DNA of 64,000 nt from a bacterium (GCA_024275575.1 JAJRYV010000134.1:62001-126000), one strand, 5' to 3'; positions 54,853 to 64,000 are shown, numbered from the stretch's first letter. Notes: generated by a model from the sequence alone, not told the origin. Made by a program: numbers and translations.

Positions 54853-56622
54853 ATGACGAAATGCGTTTTCTTCTTTCTAATCATAAGTTTAACGCTGCTG
54901 AGTTGTCAAATGGAAAAACCGTACAAAGCTGAAATTGCCGCTCGTTATTTTTTTGTCCACGATAGCAGTGATACCGGTCTGAAAGCGAAATGGTATCAGA
55001 ACCCGCCGGCTGATAGCGATTTACAACCCTTCTCGGAAGATTTAAAATCATTACAGGAAAAAGGCACCGGCTGGTATTTCACCCAGTTTTTAATTCCGCC
55101 GTTAGCGGACCCGAAGCTCGTTCTCGTCTTTGAAAGTATCGCCGGAAAAGCCGAAGTCTGGGTAAACGGCCGCTACGTTGGGCACGACAAGGGCGCCGGA
55201 AAAATGTTTGCCCTGAATATTTCAGCAGCTGCAAAACAGGGGGTGAACAATCTGACATTGAGAATCAGCAATGGTGATAAACCCGGGCGTATTGACGGCA
55301 AAATCTCTCTTGAGCGATACGATGAAAAAATTCACAAACTCAAGGGTGAGTTGCACGAATCTACAGCTCGGCGCAGTGAAGACTGGATTAAGGATGCGGT
55401 CATCTACGAAGTTTTTGTGCGCAGTTTTTCTCCCGAAGGCACGTTCAAAGGCGTAGAAAAACAGTTGCCCCGGCTAAAAGACCTGGGCGTTTCCATCATC
55501 TGGCTGATGCCGGTGCATCCGGTGGGTGAGAAAAATCGCAAGGGCCGTCTTGGTTCGCCCTATGCCGTGCAGGATTATTATGGCGTCAATTCGCGTTTCG
55601 GTACGATGCAGGATTTTAAAGACCTGGTGAAAACAACACATGATCTCGGTATGCGCATCATCATCGACATCGTCGCCAACCACACTGCCTGGGATGGCCC
55701 GATGATCGAAAAACATCCCGAGTGGTACACAAAAAATCACAAAGGTGAGATTACATATCCACCGGGAACCGACTGGACAGACGTCGCTGATCTCAATTAC
55801 GAGGTGCCGGAACTGCGCCAATACATGGCTGAAATGCTGTGCTGGTGGGTGCGCGAAATGGATTTGGACGGTTTCCGCTGCGATGTCGCCGAAATGGTGC
55901 CGCTGGATTTCTGGGAGGCTGCCCGCAAAAAACTCGACGCCATCAAACCCGTCATCATGCTAGCGGAGGGTGCGGCGCCGGAGTTGCAGATGATGGCTTT
56001 CGATATGACTTATTCGTGGACGGTTTTTCATGCTACACGGCGTGTATTTGAACAGTATTTTCCGGCAGACCACATCGTTTTCGCTGAAACCGGCGAACGC
56101 CTCAAATTCCCGCAGGAAAGCACGATCCTACATTTCACCAGCAATCATGATGAAAACGCCTGGCAGGCGCCGGCGCCAAAGATGTACGGTGCCAAAGGCA
56201 TGAAAGCCGCTGCCGTGCTCGCATTTACCCAGCCGGGTGTGCCGCTTATTTATAACGGTCAGGAAAGCGGCAATGCGAAAACCCTCAAACTTTTTGAAGC
56301 GGTAAAAATCGATTGGTCGCGGGATGCACAGCAAATGGGAGAATTCTATAAAAAACTCGCGCAGATCAGGCGGGAAAACACGGCATTCACCAGTGGCTCG
56401 ATCCAGTATGTCGCCACCGGTGCGGAGAGTGAACTGGTGGCTTTTTACCGGGGTGCGGGTTCCAAAAAAATGCTGGTTGTGGTGAACGTGAAGGCGACGA
56501 CTGTACCATTCAGCCTGCCGCTGCAGGGACAGGATTTAAAAGTGATTTTCGGCCGGTTGGTCATGGATAACGACAAGGCGCAATTGCCACCATTCGGCTA
56601 TTTCATCGCGGAAGTTAGATGA
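54853..56622 (+). CDS. GH13 alpha-amylase-family lipoprotein
   Basis: The product is 589 residues from ATG 54853 (AGGGAGAG upstream), starting a lipoprotein signal with Cys18 (LTLLSC). Residues about 60-170 are a beta-sandwich like the sugar-binding domain of GH2 enzymes (LVLVFESIAGKAEVWVNGRYVGHD), unusual at the front of an amylase. The GH13 barrel begins DAVIYEVFVRSFSPEG; the nucleophile is Asp344 (GFRCD), the acid/base Glu372 (MLAEGA) and the transition-state Asp433 (SNHDEN). It hydrolyses alpha-glucans, probably maltodextrins at the cell surface. Confidence 0.9.
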   Translation: MTKCVFFFLIISLTLLSCQMEKPYKAEIAARYFFVHDSSDTGLKAKWYQNPPADSDLQPFSEDLKSLQEKGTGWYFTQFLIPPLADPKLVLVFESIAGKAEVWVNGRYVGHDKGAGKMFALNISAAAKQGVNNLTLRISNGDKPGRIDGKISLERYDEKIHKLKGELHESTARRSEDWIKDAVIYEVFVRSFSPEGTFKGVEKQLPRLKDLGVSIIWLMPVHPVGEKNRKGRLGSPYAVQDYYGVNSRFGTMQDFKDLVKTTHDLGMRIIIDIVANHTAWDGPMIEKHPEWYTKNHKGEITYPPGTDWTDVADLNYEVPELRQYMAEMLCWWVREMDLDGFRCDVAEMVPLDFWEAARKKLDAIKPVIMLAEGAAPELQMMAFDMTYSWTVFHATRRVFEQYFPADHIVFAETGERLKFPQESTILHFTSNHDENAWQAPAPKMYGAKGMKAAAVLAFTQPGVPLIYNGQESGNAKTLKLFEAVKIDWSRDAQQMGEFYKKLAQIRRENTAFTSGSIQYVATGAESELVAFYRGAGSKKMLVVVNVKATTVPFSLPLQGQDLKVIFGRLVMDNDKAQLPPFGYFIAEVR

Positions 56623-56708
56623 TCCGGTTTGAGCAGAATTCAGAACAGGGACAGCGATTTCCTCGCCTGGGGTGTGCTGCATTCGCAGTCCCGATTGCCG
56701 GAAGCAAA

Positions 56709-57344
56709 TCAAACGATATTTAAAATCGAAAAGAAGTGTAAAACACTGCCCCCTAAAACAAAGCCGTGCCAGATTGCGTGGTTAAACGGCAATTTTTTCC
56801 AGGCGTAAAAGATTACGCCGGTCGTATAAGCGAGCCCGCCGGCGATAAGCAAAATCAGACTGGTTTCCGGCACATACAGCAGCATTTGTTTGAAAGCAAT
56901 CACGCATAACCAGCCCATGAAAACATAAATAACCGTGCTGAGCCTGGAGAATTTATGGACGAAAAACATTTTTAAAATCACTCCCGCCAAAGCCAAACCC
57001 CAGATGACGCCAAAAATGCTCCAGCCCCAGGGGCCACGCAAATTGACCAGCATGAACGGTGTATACGAACCGGCGATGAGCAGAAATATGGCGGCGTGAT
57101 CAAGTTTTTTGAGGAAAGTTTTCCACGAAGGATTGGGCAAACTGTGATAGAGTGTTGAAGCAAAGTACAGAATGATCAGCGTGCTGCCAAAAATCGTGAA
57201 ACTGACGACATGCCAGACCGTGCCGTGCATTACCGCAGAAACGATGAGCACAACCAGACCGACCACACTCAATAATGCACCGATTCCATGACTGATGCTG
57301 TTCACCAGTTCTTCCGCAAAAGAATAATTTACTGCCGGTTTCAT
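56709..57344 (-). CDS. Hemolysin III/PAQR-family membrane protein
   Basis: The 211-residue protein has seven predicted membrane helices and the family pattern: NSISHGIGALLSVVGLVVLI, ASTLYHSLPNP, KLDHAAIFLLIAGSYTPFML and the C-terminal HAIWHGFVLGGSVLHFFSI, whose histidines with Asp form the metal site of PAQR proteins. Members are inner-membrane proteins, perhaps hydrolases of ceramide-like lipids; true haemolytic function is doubtful. The ATG follows GAGGAAAT on the minus strand. Single gene. Confidence 0.9.
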   Translation of the reverse strand: MKPAVNYSFAEELVNSISHGIGALLSVVGLVVLIVSAVMHGTVWHVVSFTIFGSTLIILYFASTLYHSLPNPSWKTFLKKLDHAAIFLLIAGSYTPFMLVNLRGPWGWSIFGVIWGLALAGVILKMFFVHKFSRLSTVIYVFMGWLCVIAFKQMLLYVPETSLILLIAGGLAYTTGVIFYAWKKLPFNHAIWHGFVLGGSVLHFFSILNIV

Positions 57345-57955
57345 TTCTATTTCCTCTGTTGAACAATTTTTCCAACCTGATCAATTCATTAATTGATGAC
57401 AATTTTGTTAGCAATCGTACTGCCTGCACCGGTTTGTGTTATTCAGGTGACCCGTTTAAAAAATCCGTGCCCATCCGCCCAATCCGTGTCCTGTTTTTGA
57501 AAAGCTTTGAACCCGGTAAAACGCTACGAAATGACAACAGAATAACCTGTGATTGTTTTTTTGCCTTTATCATTCTCGTGGAGAAGCAGTGGTGCGGAGA
57601 AAAGCAGCATAAAATATTTAAAAGCAAAACTCTGCGTCACAGCGACTCGGCGAGATAATTTCTTTTAAAAAACAGGTTTCCAGCCATGGTCTGGAAGAAC
57701 TACACTGAAATCAATTAGTTATCAAACCTTTTTAAGAATTCCAACCCCAAAAAAGTATCTCGTTCAATACATCAGGCGGACGCTGTGCTTGCCGAAGCGG
57801 GAGCCCTGCGATAGTTTTTTGCGGCTGAATAATTCTCACCCAGAGAAAAAATTTTTGCGTTCTCCGTGCGCTTTGCGTGAGATGTTTTTAATAATCTGTG
57901 TGGATCCGAGGCTAAAACTGAATACACTTAAGATTATTAACACAGGAATGATCTC
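57345..57955. other. Intergenic region with scattered repeats
   Basis: No gene is supported. CAGGCGGACGCTG followed by TGCTTGCCGAAGCGGGAG (about 57772-57801) is the dispersed repeat seen at 22507 and 61383, its first block reversed. CTTTGCGTGAG near 57873 matches the repeat at 34284. Confidence 0.5.
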
Positions 57956-60802
57956 TTACCGCAGCAAAACAGCCTTGCGCACGGTGGTGAAGTTTTTTGC
58001 GGTGATGCGCACAAAATATACGCCCCCGGCGGCCGCGTTTCCGGAATTATCGCGGCCGTTCCATTTAATTTCGTGCAGACCGGCTTGCAATGGGCTGTCC
58101 AGCAAAGTTCGCACTTCACGGCCGAGTACGTTGTAAATTTTCAGCGAAACCCGGCTTTTTTCAGCCAGGGAAAAAGGGATCAGCGTCTCCGGGTTGAAAG
58201 GATTGGGGTAGTTTTGCAGCAGATGAAAACCGAACACAGCCGCGGCTGTTTCCTGTGCTACACCGGTGGCCAGTTTGGTCTGCGGCACGGGCAGGGGAAC
58301 GGTAGTATAAATATGAAATTCCCCGGCCGCCAGCGTCATCTGCATGCCCGTATCACTGAGGTCGAGGCTGTCGCCGGTGAAATAATCGTACCAGCGGCCG
58401 TCGTGCTGAAATCCTGCCGCCGCCTGCGCCGCATTGACAGCAAAATTGCCGATGACAAAAATATCCATGCTGCTATGGTTGAGCTTGATGCGTTTCAGAC
58501 TGCCGCCAACGCTGAGCGAAAAATCGGTGGTGCGGAAGGCTTCGTATTGCCTGAGTGTGGTTAGAGCGGCGAAAACATCGTACACATCGCGACGCCATTC
58601 ATTTTGCAGATAATCCCAGCGAATGGGTTTTTTGCCTACCCTGCCGTTATAATCGATACTGTAATCATAACCCAGCTCACCAAATTGCCAGAGCATCTTC
58701 GGCCCGGGGATTGTGAAGAAAAAAGCAGCCGCCAGTTTAATACGATCCAATGCTGTATTTAAATTTTTCACCGAATAAGCGCCGCTGCTATTGCCCCAGC
58801 GCAGGTTTTTGTACATCAGGCGCTCTTCATCGTGGCTTTCCATGTAGCTCACAAGGTGGGGCTGCTGCCAGCCAAGTTTTTTGTATGAGGTCCAGGAGAA
58901 ATTAGACTTGCCACCATCATTCCAGCCCATGGTCGCTTCGTTGTAGTTATAATTGGCATTGCCCCAGAGCAGCATACCGTAGTCGGCTAATGTTTTAATT
59001 TCGTCGGCATCATCGACGAGATGCTCGAAGATAACATATGCAGATGAATTTTCCAGCCAGATTTGATCGGCCATTCTTTTTAAAATGATGATGCGCGAAG
59101 CATCATAAGGCCCGCTGCCGCCGGCTTTATTGGTGAAGCCGCGGGTGAAATCGAAACGAAATCCATCCACCTTAAATTCGTTGAGCCAGAAAGCGTTCAC
59201 CCGATCGATAAAAGCCTGTGTTGCCGGGCTTTCATGATTAAAATCACGGCCCCAGCTATAATCGGTATGTGGCGCAATCTGGTTATACCACGGATTTTTT
59301 TCCATCTCCGAAATGTAAAGCTGCACCAGCGGTGACTGGTCGTAGGAGTGATTCAAAACCATGTCGAGAACCACCGCCATGCCGCGGCTGTGCGCCTCAT
59401 CCACCAGGCGTTTCAGATCGCTTGCCGGGCCGTAGTATTTATCCACAGCAAAATAAAACGATGGATTGTACCCCCAACTGTCGTTGCCTTCAAATTCATT
59501 CACCGGCATCAGTTCGATGGCATTAATACCGAGGTTTTGCAAATAATCAAGGGTGTCGATGAGTGTGGCAAAATCGTGTTTGGCTAAAAAATCCCGCATC
59601 AATAATTCGTAAATCACCAGATCGGTTTTTTCCGGCGGTCTGTAACCGGTCGTCTGCCAGAGATATTCATCTTTGTTGATTTTAAAAGTCGAAACCATGT
59701 GTTTGGTCTTATCCTTCGGATAGGGCTTGAGGTTTGGATAAGTCGCAGCGCTGATCCATTTGTCGTTCCACGGATCGAGCACTTTTTCAGTGTAGGGATC
59801 GGCGATGCGAATTTTGCCGTCGACGTAGTACTGGAAGGCGTATTCAGTGTCGGGATCGAGATTGTCGATTTCGAGCCAGAAAGACATCTGATCGGGTGAG
59901 GTGGTATGGCGTTTCATCATGTATTCGTCGGAGATTTTCCAGTCGTTGAAATCGCCGATGACATAGACAAAATCTTTGAATGGCGCGAACAGCGACAGCA
60001 CCACCGAGTTGGATTTCAAATTGATGCCGTCGATAACGGCTGCGGGAATGGGCGCTGAAAGCGGCTGCGGTTTGATGACGATCGCCACGACCATACTGTC
60101 GATTTTGTCCGAGGTGTCGCTGACGACGATTTTTGCGTGGTGCAGGCCGCGGGAATAATCGGCAGCAATGAAATCGAATAAAATAGAATCAGCAGTCGTT
60201 TGCTCAACCACGGCGCCATCGATCGACAGGGAAAAATCGGCGACTTGCGTGCCGATGGCAACGCCAAATACTTTGAAGTGCAGCGTATCGCTGATATCCG
60301 TAAAAACGGGCGCCCGGTCCGGGTCGCCGAAATCGTCATAAATTTGCGGCGAGACCAGCGACAGACTGAGTCCTGGTTCGAATAATTCGAGAAAAATATC
60401 ATCGCCACCGACGGCACGGCCACTGCGTGAATTATCGGCGCTGCGAAAAACCATAGCGATGGCAGCGATTTTTTCCGAATGCGGGGCGCTGTAAAATTTG
60501 TAGGGATCACCGATGGTCAGTTGCCAGAGATCGCTCGCGATTTTTTGCAATTTCGGTTGTGCATTGTTATCGCCCCAGTCACCGATGACGTATTGCCATT
60601 TTTTCGTCGCCGTATTGATGCCGGTGTGCACGTAAACATCACCGTTAAAACCCATGAGCCCACGATCACCCTCATCCGCGTGGAACAGAATGATGATGGA
60701 ATCATTGGTTGTCGCGAATTGTGGAATCGAGGTGACAACCTGCGAAAAAAGAGAGTTTTGCAGGCTGATAAAAAGAAGCAGAGAAAAAATTATAGAACGC
60801 AT
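57956..60802 (-). CDS. T9SS-exported GH13 alpha-amylase
   Basis: The protein has 948 residues with a signal peptide ending near SLFSQ. Order: an N-terminal starch-binding-like domain (DRGLMGFNGDVYVHTG), a linker sandwich, an E-set/CBM48-like domain (VYVIGDFNDWKISDEY, about 275-360), the GH13 barrel (YELLMRDFLAKHDFATL, NAIELMPVNEFEGNDSWGYNP) with nucleophile Asp551, acid/base Glu593 (IFEHLVDD) and Asp658 (ESHDEER), a C-terminal sandwich and a sorting domain from NYPNPFNP to RKAVLLR. It acts on extracellular starch or glycogen. It complements the lipoprotein amylase at 54853. Confidence 0.92.
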   Translation of the reverse strand: MRSIIFSLLLFISLQNSLFSQVVTSIPQFATTNDSIIILFHADEGDRGLMGFNGDVYVHTGINTATKKWQYVIGDWGDNNAQPKLQKIASDLWQLTIGDPYKFYSAPHSEKIAAIAMVFRSADNSRSGRAVGGDDIFLELFEPGLSLSLVSPQIYDDFGDPDRAPVFTDISDTLHFKVFGVAIGTQVADFSLSIDGAVVEQTTADSILFDFIAADYSRGLHHAKIVVSDTSDKIDSMVVAIVIKPQPLSAPIPAAVIDGINLKSNSVVLSLFAPFKDFVYVIGDFNDWKISDEYMMKRHTTSPDQMSFWLEIDNLDPDTEYAFQYYVDGKIRIADPYTEKVLDPWNDKWISAATYPNLKPYPKDKTKHMVSTFKINKDEYLWQTTGYRPPEKTDLVIYELLMRDFLAKHDFATLIDTLDYLQNLGINAIELMPVNEFEGNDSWGYNPSFYFAVDKYYGPASDLKRLVDEAHSRGMAVVLDMVLNHSYDQSPLVQLYISEMEKNPWYNQIAPHTDYSWGRDFNHESPATQAFIDRVNAFWLNEFKVDGFRFDFTRGFTNKAGGSGPYDASRIIILKRMADQIWLENSSAYVIFEHLVDDADEIKTLADYGMLLWGNANYNYNEATMGWNDGGKSNFSWTSYKKLGWQQPHLVSYMESHDEERLMYKNLRWGNSSGAYSVKNLNTALDRIKLAAAFFFTIPGPKMLWQFGELGYDYSIDYNGRVGKKPIRWDYLQNEWRRDVYDVFAALTTLRQYEAFRTTDFSLSVGGSLKRIKLNHSSMDIFVIGNFAVNAAQAAAGFQHDGRWYDYFTGDSLDLSDTGMQMTLAAGEFHIYTTVPLPVPQTKLATGVAQETAAAVFGFHLLQNYPNPFNPETLIPFSLAEKSRVSLKIYNVLGREVRTLLDSPLQAGLHEIKWNGRDNSGNAAAGGVYFVRITAKNFTTVRKAVLLR

Positions 60803-60860
60803 ATTAAATTCCTGAGTGAAGTTTCTTTGTAATCTATCGGATGTTTGTTAATTTAAGCAC

Positions 60861-61154
60861 ATGCATAAAAAAGTCATCGACATTATCGCACAAATTCCTG
60901 CGGGCAAAGTCGCAACTTACGGTCAGATCGCCGCGATGGCCGGTTACCCTGGCCGCGCCCGCCATGTCGGCTGGATATTAAACCGGACAAATACTGTAAA
61001 TCTTCCCTGGCACCGGGTGATCAACAGCAAAGGCAGCATTTCCCTGCCGCACAACGGACAATATGAGCTGCAGAAAACCTTGCTGCAAAGCGAAGGAGTG
61101 CTATTCAGCGACGATGATATTGTCGACTTGAAATTTTTTTGTTGGCGGCCCTGA
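60861..61154 (+). CDS. Alkyltransferase-like (ATL) DNA-damage recognition protein
   Basis: This 97-residue protein has the MGMT DNA-binding fold: IAQIPAGKVATYGQIAAMAGYPGRARHVGWILNRT. The alkyl-acceptor site that reads PCHR in methyltransferases reads PWHR here (residues 49-52, Trp at 50), the hallmark of ATL proteins. ATLs bind O6-alkylguanine without removing the alkyl group and hand the lesion to nucleotide excision repair. It is divergent from the amylase gene, 58 bases apart. Confidence 0.9.
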   Translation: MHKKVIDIIAQIPAGKVATYGQIAAMAGYPGRARHVGWILNRTNTVNLPWHRVINSKGSISLPHNGQYELQKTLLQSEGVLFSDDDIVDLKFFCWRP

Positions 61155-61585
61155 ATCCGAAAATTAAACACTCAGCAGCTTTTCATTTGCATCTCGTCTG
61201 AATGTGCCACAGGTTGCGACTGGTATTGGCCGGTTTTTATTTAATGGAAGCGGTTTCATTAAAGATAAAATTTCTCTCTTAAATGAAAACAAAATTATGC
61301 CCCCGATGAAGAATTAATGCATCTTTGGTGCAATTACTGTGTCGATGCGGGGTTACATTCTTTTGTATCTTGTTCGACGTGCACGAGAGAAGCGCTCCCT
61401 GAGCTTGCCGAAGCGATGTCCTGAGTTTACTGAAGGGGGCGCGTTTCGGACAAAATGAGAAGATGCTCCTGCTTCGATACTTCGTCAGGCTCAGCGTCCG
61501 CACTGTGTGTTGAACAGAGACATTCTTTTACGCTTTGCTCGTGATTTTTAATTGATTTAAAGGGGAATAATACGTTTTTTTCAAA
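61155..61585. repeat. Intergenic region with the fullest copy of the dispersed repeat
   Basis: At 61383-61516 lie GAGAAGCGCTCCCTGAGCTTGCCGAAGC-type sequence, a second degenerate copy (CCTGAGTTTACTGAAGG at 61420-61436) and an opposing CTTCGTCAGGCTCAGCGTCC at about 61480. The opposed blocks could pair into a long hairpin. Shared with 22507-22613 in the same order. No gene is supported. Confidence 0.6.
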
Positions 61586-62560
61586 ATGATAAAAAAACAC
61601 ATTACTCTGCTGGCGCTGCTCTCGCTTTTCGCTTGCGCCTGTACAAGACATTGGCAACCCGGTGAAAAAACACCATCCGGATATGCTAATAATACACTCC
61701 TCAAAGCCGCTTATTTTCTCGGCTTTATCAAACTTGTCGATAAAAATCCCCCGGTGCCGAATGAATTGATCGAAACAAAAAGCATCAGTTACAAAACTAT
61801 CGACTCAATTTCTTTAAAATTAGATATTTATAGAAAAAAAGAAATGGGGCGTCCGGCACCGCTGCTGATTTTTATCCACGGTGGCGGTTGGCGCAAAGGA
61901 CAGCGGGAAGATTATCTGCTCTATCTCATCGATTTTGCCAAACGCGGTTACGTCACCGCATCGATTTCCTACCGGCTTCTGCCCGGGGCCAAATTCCCGG
62001 CTGCAGTCGAAGATGTTAAATGCGCTGTGCGCTGGTTACGGCTTCACGCTGGGGAGTTCGATATCGATCCCGGGAAAATTGCTTTAATCGGTGGCTCAGC
62101 CGGTGGCCATCTCGCCACCTTTGTCGGTTATTCTGCTGATGAAAGCCGATTTGATGGCCAGTGCACAGCCGACTCCGTAAGCAGCCGGGTGCAGGCAGTG
62201 ATCAATTTATACGGGCCGACGGACCTGACGACGGAATATGCTCAAACACATCCGACGATAACTGCTTTTCTCGAAACACCCTATGTTGATAATCCACAGT
62301 TATATATCGAGGCCTCCCCCGTGCATTATCTCTCTGCCGACGACCCTCCCACATTAATTTTTCATGGCACCATCGATGAACTCGTGCCGGTTTCACAATC
62401 GGATTCGTTATATCAGCGACTGCAAAACATGGGCATTCCCGTTGAATATCACCGGATGCAAGGGTGGCCGCATACGCTGGATTTGGTGCAGGTGATCAAT
62501 GTGTATTGCCAATATCACATGACTAAATTTTTGAGCAAATACCTGCCTGTTCCATATTAA
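61586..62560 (+). CDS. Alpha/beta-hydrolase (esterase-like) lipoprotein
   Basis: The protein has 324 residues. The N-terminus is hydrophobic with possible lipidation at Cys17 or Cys19 (LLSLFACACT). The fold carries the oxyanion motif HGGGW at 98-102, the nucleophile Ser171 in GGSAGG, and later PPTLIFHGTIDELVPVSQ and a histidine in GWPHTLDL for the triad. This is the BD-FAE/acetyl-esterase group, which removes acetyl or feruloyl groups from plant polysaccharides, or acts on small esters. The polysaccharide role is inferred from the neighbours. Start codon has no clear Shine-Dalgarno. Confidence 0.85.
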   Translation: MIKKHITLLALLSLFACACTRHWQPGEKTPSGYANNTLLKAAYFLGFIKLVDKNPPVPNELIETKSISYKTIDSISLKLDIYRKKEMGRPAPLLIFIHGGGWRKGQREDYLLYLIDFAKRGYVTASISYRLLPGAKFPAAVEDVKCAVRWLRLHAGEFDIDPGKIALIGGSAGGHLATFVGYSADESRFDGQCTADSVSSRVQAVINLYGPTDLTTEYAQTHPTITAFLETPYVDNPQLYIEASPVHYLSADDPPTLIFHGTIDELVPVSQSDSLYQRLQNMGIPVEYHRMQGWPHTLDLVQVINVYCQYHMTKFLSKYLPVPY

Positions 62561-62599
62561 AATGCACTGAAAATTGAGAGAATGAACGGAGGATGAGCA

Positions 62600-63889
62600 A
62601 TGTCAAAAAGCAAAATGATATGGATCACTGCGCTCATTTTAGGCCTTGGCTGGTCTGTTCGCGGCCATTTTGGTCATGAATGGGGTGCCTCATGGGCAGG
62701 GGCCATGGCGACACTGGCTGTTCTCGCGACGGCAAGAAATGAAAGCTGGGCGCAAAGGGCGCCGGCTCTTGTGGCGTTGGGTGCTATCGGCTGGGCGGTG
62801 GCAGGCATGGCGAGTTACGGCATTATCGTTGGATATTGCCGCGGTATTCATTTTGGCAATGTGCTTTACGGCTATTCAATGCTCGCCGTCGTGGGCGGGC
62901 TTTATGGTTTTATCGGCGGCGGTTTGTTCGGCCTCGGCCTCGAAACCAGTGATGAAAAATCCCCGGACTGGCCAAAACTGATCACGGAAATGATGGTGGG
63001 CGGATTGCTTTTCTGGGGCCTTTTTATCTACCAACTGGAATGGTTCATGACGCCGCCACGCTCCGAGATGTGGGCGGGCGCTATGGGTGCATCACTGGCA
63101 CTGAGCTGGTATTTATGGCGCCATGGTTTTCGCAAAGCGCTGCGCGTTGCCGGGTATACAGCGCTCGGCGCCGGATTTGGCTTCGCTTTTGGCAATTTTA
63201 TTCAAACCTTCGGCGCCACCACCGGCAGCGGTTATAACTGGTGGAATGTGATGGAGTTCACCCTCGGTTTTTGCGGCGGACTCGGGCTCGCGTGGTCGGT
63301 GGCGACCTGCGAATGGCCGGAAAAAGCCACGCCCTCGAAAACCGCCAACTGGTATGGACTTTTGCTGGTCATTTTTGTTATTCCTCTGATCAATTATGTC
63401 GACAGCATGACGCTGGAATATTTTAATAAAATGGCTGCCGGATGGGGCATCAGTGACAGCGGCGGATTTGCGGCGAGGCAACTGTGGAGCAGTTTTTTCA
63501 TCCTGTTATTTTTTACCGTGGGCGGAACTTTCCTCTGGCGCCGGGCGCAATGGGACAGGAACAAGCTGATCAATCTTTATTTGCCGATCATGCTTTTTGG
63601 CCATTCAGCTTATTATATGCTCTTTGGATTCATCAAAAAAGGCATGTTTTACAAAGGTTTCCATCTACGATATTCAGACAGTCTTTATTTTCCCGTTCTT
63701 GTCATTGTCGCTGTTCTGTGGTATATTGGCCATCGCCACGATAAACCGATAACTGCGCCACCAATACGTGAAAGCTGGCAATGCCAGGTTTTTCTCTTTG
63801 CGGGGCTGGTTGTCATTTTGATGCTCCTCACATTTGTTTCCATCAATATGCATGACGGCATCGCAGGCTATCATGAGCGATTTAAATAA
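62600..63889 (+). CDS. Polytopic membrane protein of unknown function
   Basis: The 429-residue protein has about ten or more hydrophobic segments, starting MIWITALILGLGWSVRGHFGHEWGASWAGAM; the start has CGGAGG upstream. The polar-aromatic first segment with GHFGHEWG and several buried charged residues suggest a transporter or membrane enzyme, but I do not recognise the family. A central soluble loop contains EWPEKATPSK. It follows the esterase-like gene by 39 bases on the same strand and may share its transcript. Confidence 0.75.
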   Translation: MSKSKMIWITALILGLGWSVRGHFGHEWGASWAGAMATLAVLATARNESWAQRAPALVALGAIGWAVAGMASYGIIVGYCRGIHFGNVLYGYSMLAVVGGLYGFIGGGLFGLGLETSDEKSPDWPKLITEMMVGGLLFWGLFIYQLEWFMTPPRSEMWAGAMGASLALSWYLWRHGFRKALRVAGYTALGAGFGFAFGNFIQTFGATTGSGYNWWNVMEFTLGFCGGLGLAWSVATCEWPEKATPSKTANWYGLLLVIFVIPLINYVDSMTLEYFNKMAAGWGISDSGGFAARQLWSSFFILLFFTVGGTFLWRRAQWDRNKLINLYLPIMLFGHSAYYMLFGFIKKGMFYKGFHLRYSDSLYFPVLVIVAVLWYIGHRHDKPITAPPIRESWQCQVFLFAGLVVILMLLTFVSINMHDGIAGYHERFK

Positions 63890-64000
63890 GGAATCGCCAA
63901 TGTGTGCGGAAGGTTACGGATAGGAAAGAAACCACCCCTCGATACACAGGCAAAAACCACCTGCTACTCGGGATGTCACGATTTTTCTTGCATCAGCGGG

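Noticed and set aside
57359-57658. 99-residue frame in the hemolysin III/amylase gap
   Set aside because: It is made largely of dispersed intergenic repeat sequence.
1-64000. tRNA, rRNA and CRISPR features
   Set aside because: I saw no cloverleaf-type sequence, no rRNA stretches and no regularly spaced direct repeats in the gaps; a tRNAscan or CRISPR search would be the decisive test.

Overview
The window is ordinary bacterial chromosome with mid-range GC and no rRNA, tRNA, CRISPR array or phage genes that I could find. The organism is most likely a Gram-negative member of the Fibrobacteres-Chlorobi-Bacteroidetes superphylum or a related candidate lineage (Calditrichota/KSB1-like, Ignavibacteria-like). 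The evidence is the large number of secreted proteins ending in the YPNPFNP-type sorting domain of type IX secretion (T9SS), TonB-dependent receptors with a carboxypeptidase-regulatory-like N-terminal domain but no SusD partner, PorV/UPF0164-like outer-membrane barrels, and a Bacteroidetes-style topoisomerase IV parE-parC pair. The exact phylum is inference.

Layout. Positions 1-7836 hold a partial secreted polysaccharide deacetylase, two paralogous secreted sorting-domain proteins of an unrecognised family, and an FHS/MFS sugar permease followed by an atypical ROK sugar kinase. Positions 8022-18496 form a one-strand surface module: TonB-dependent receptor, large exoprotein with a fibronectin-III-like domain, PorV-like barrel (interrupted by an in-frame stop), TIG/beta-propeller lipoprotein, carbohydrate-binding-like sorting-domain protein and a third member of the unrecognised family. 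Positions 18632-21259 hold a decayed minus-strand surface-protein gene split by an IS21-type remnant in which IstA has been fused in frame to the tail of IstB. After an AT-rich nhaA come housekeeping and regulatory genes (22978-36551): AI-2E-family permease, parE-parC, two PilZ proteins, a CcmH-like protein with a CCW motif, glgC, a lone HPt protein, class II aldolase, a GNAT-like protein and a C45-family lipoprotein hydrolase.

Positions 37130-44614 repeat the receptor-exoprotein-PorV-secreted-protein module; here the exoprotein rather than the PorV gene carries the in-frame stop. Positions 44962-51328 are a sugar-catabolic cluster: sialidase-like BNR protein, GH2 exo-beta-glucosaminidase-like enzyme, DegT-type aminotransferase and Gfo/Idh/MocA oxidoreductase. 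Positions 51965-63889 hold prfC, a decayed surface-protein gene, a lipoprotein GH13 amylase, a hemolysin-III-like protein, a large T9SS-exported GH13 amylase, an alkyltransferase-like DNA repair protein, an esterase-like lipoprotein and a polytopic membrane protein of unknown function.

Read together, the window describes a polysaccharide-degrading lifestyle: secreted or surface-anchored hydrolases and binding proteins, duplicated receptor modules for uptake, and cytoplasmic sugar phosphorylation and glycogen synthesis. Surface-protein genes are unusually often damaged here (four broken loci), and intergenic spaces carry several families of short palindromic and dispersed repeats.
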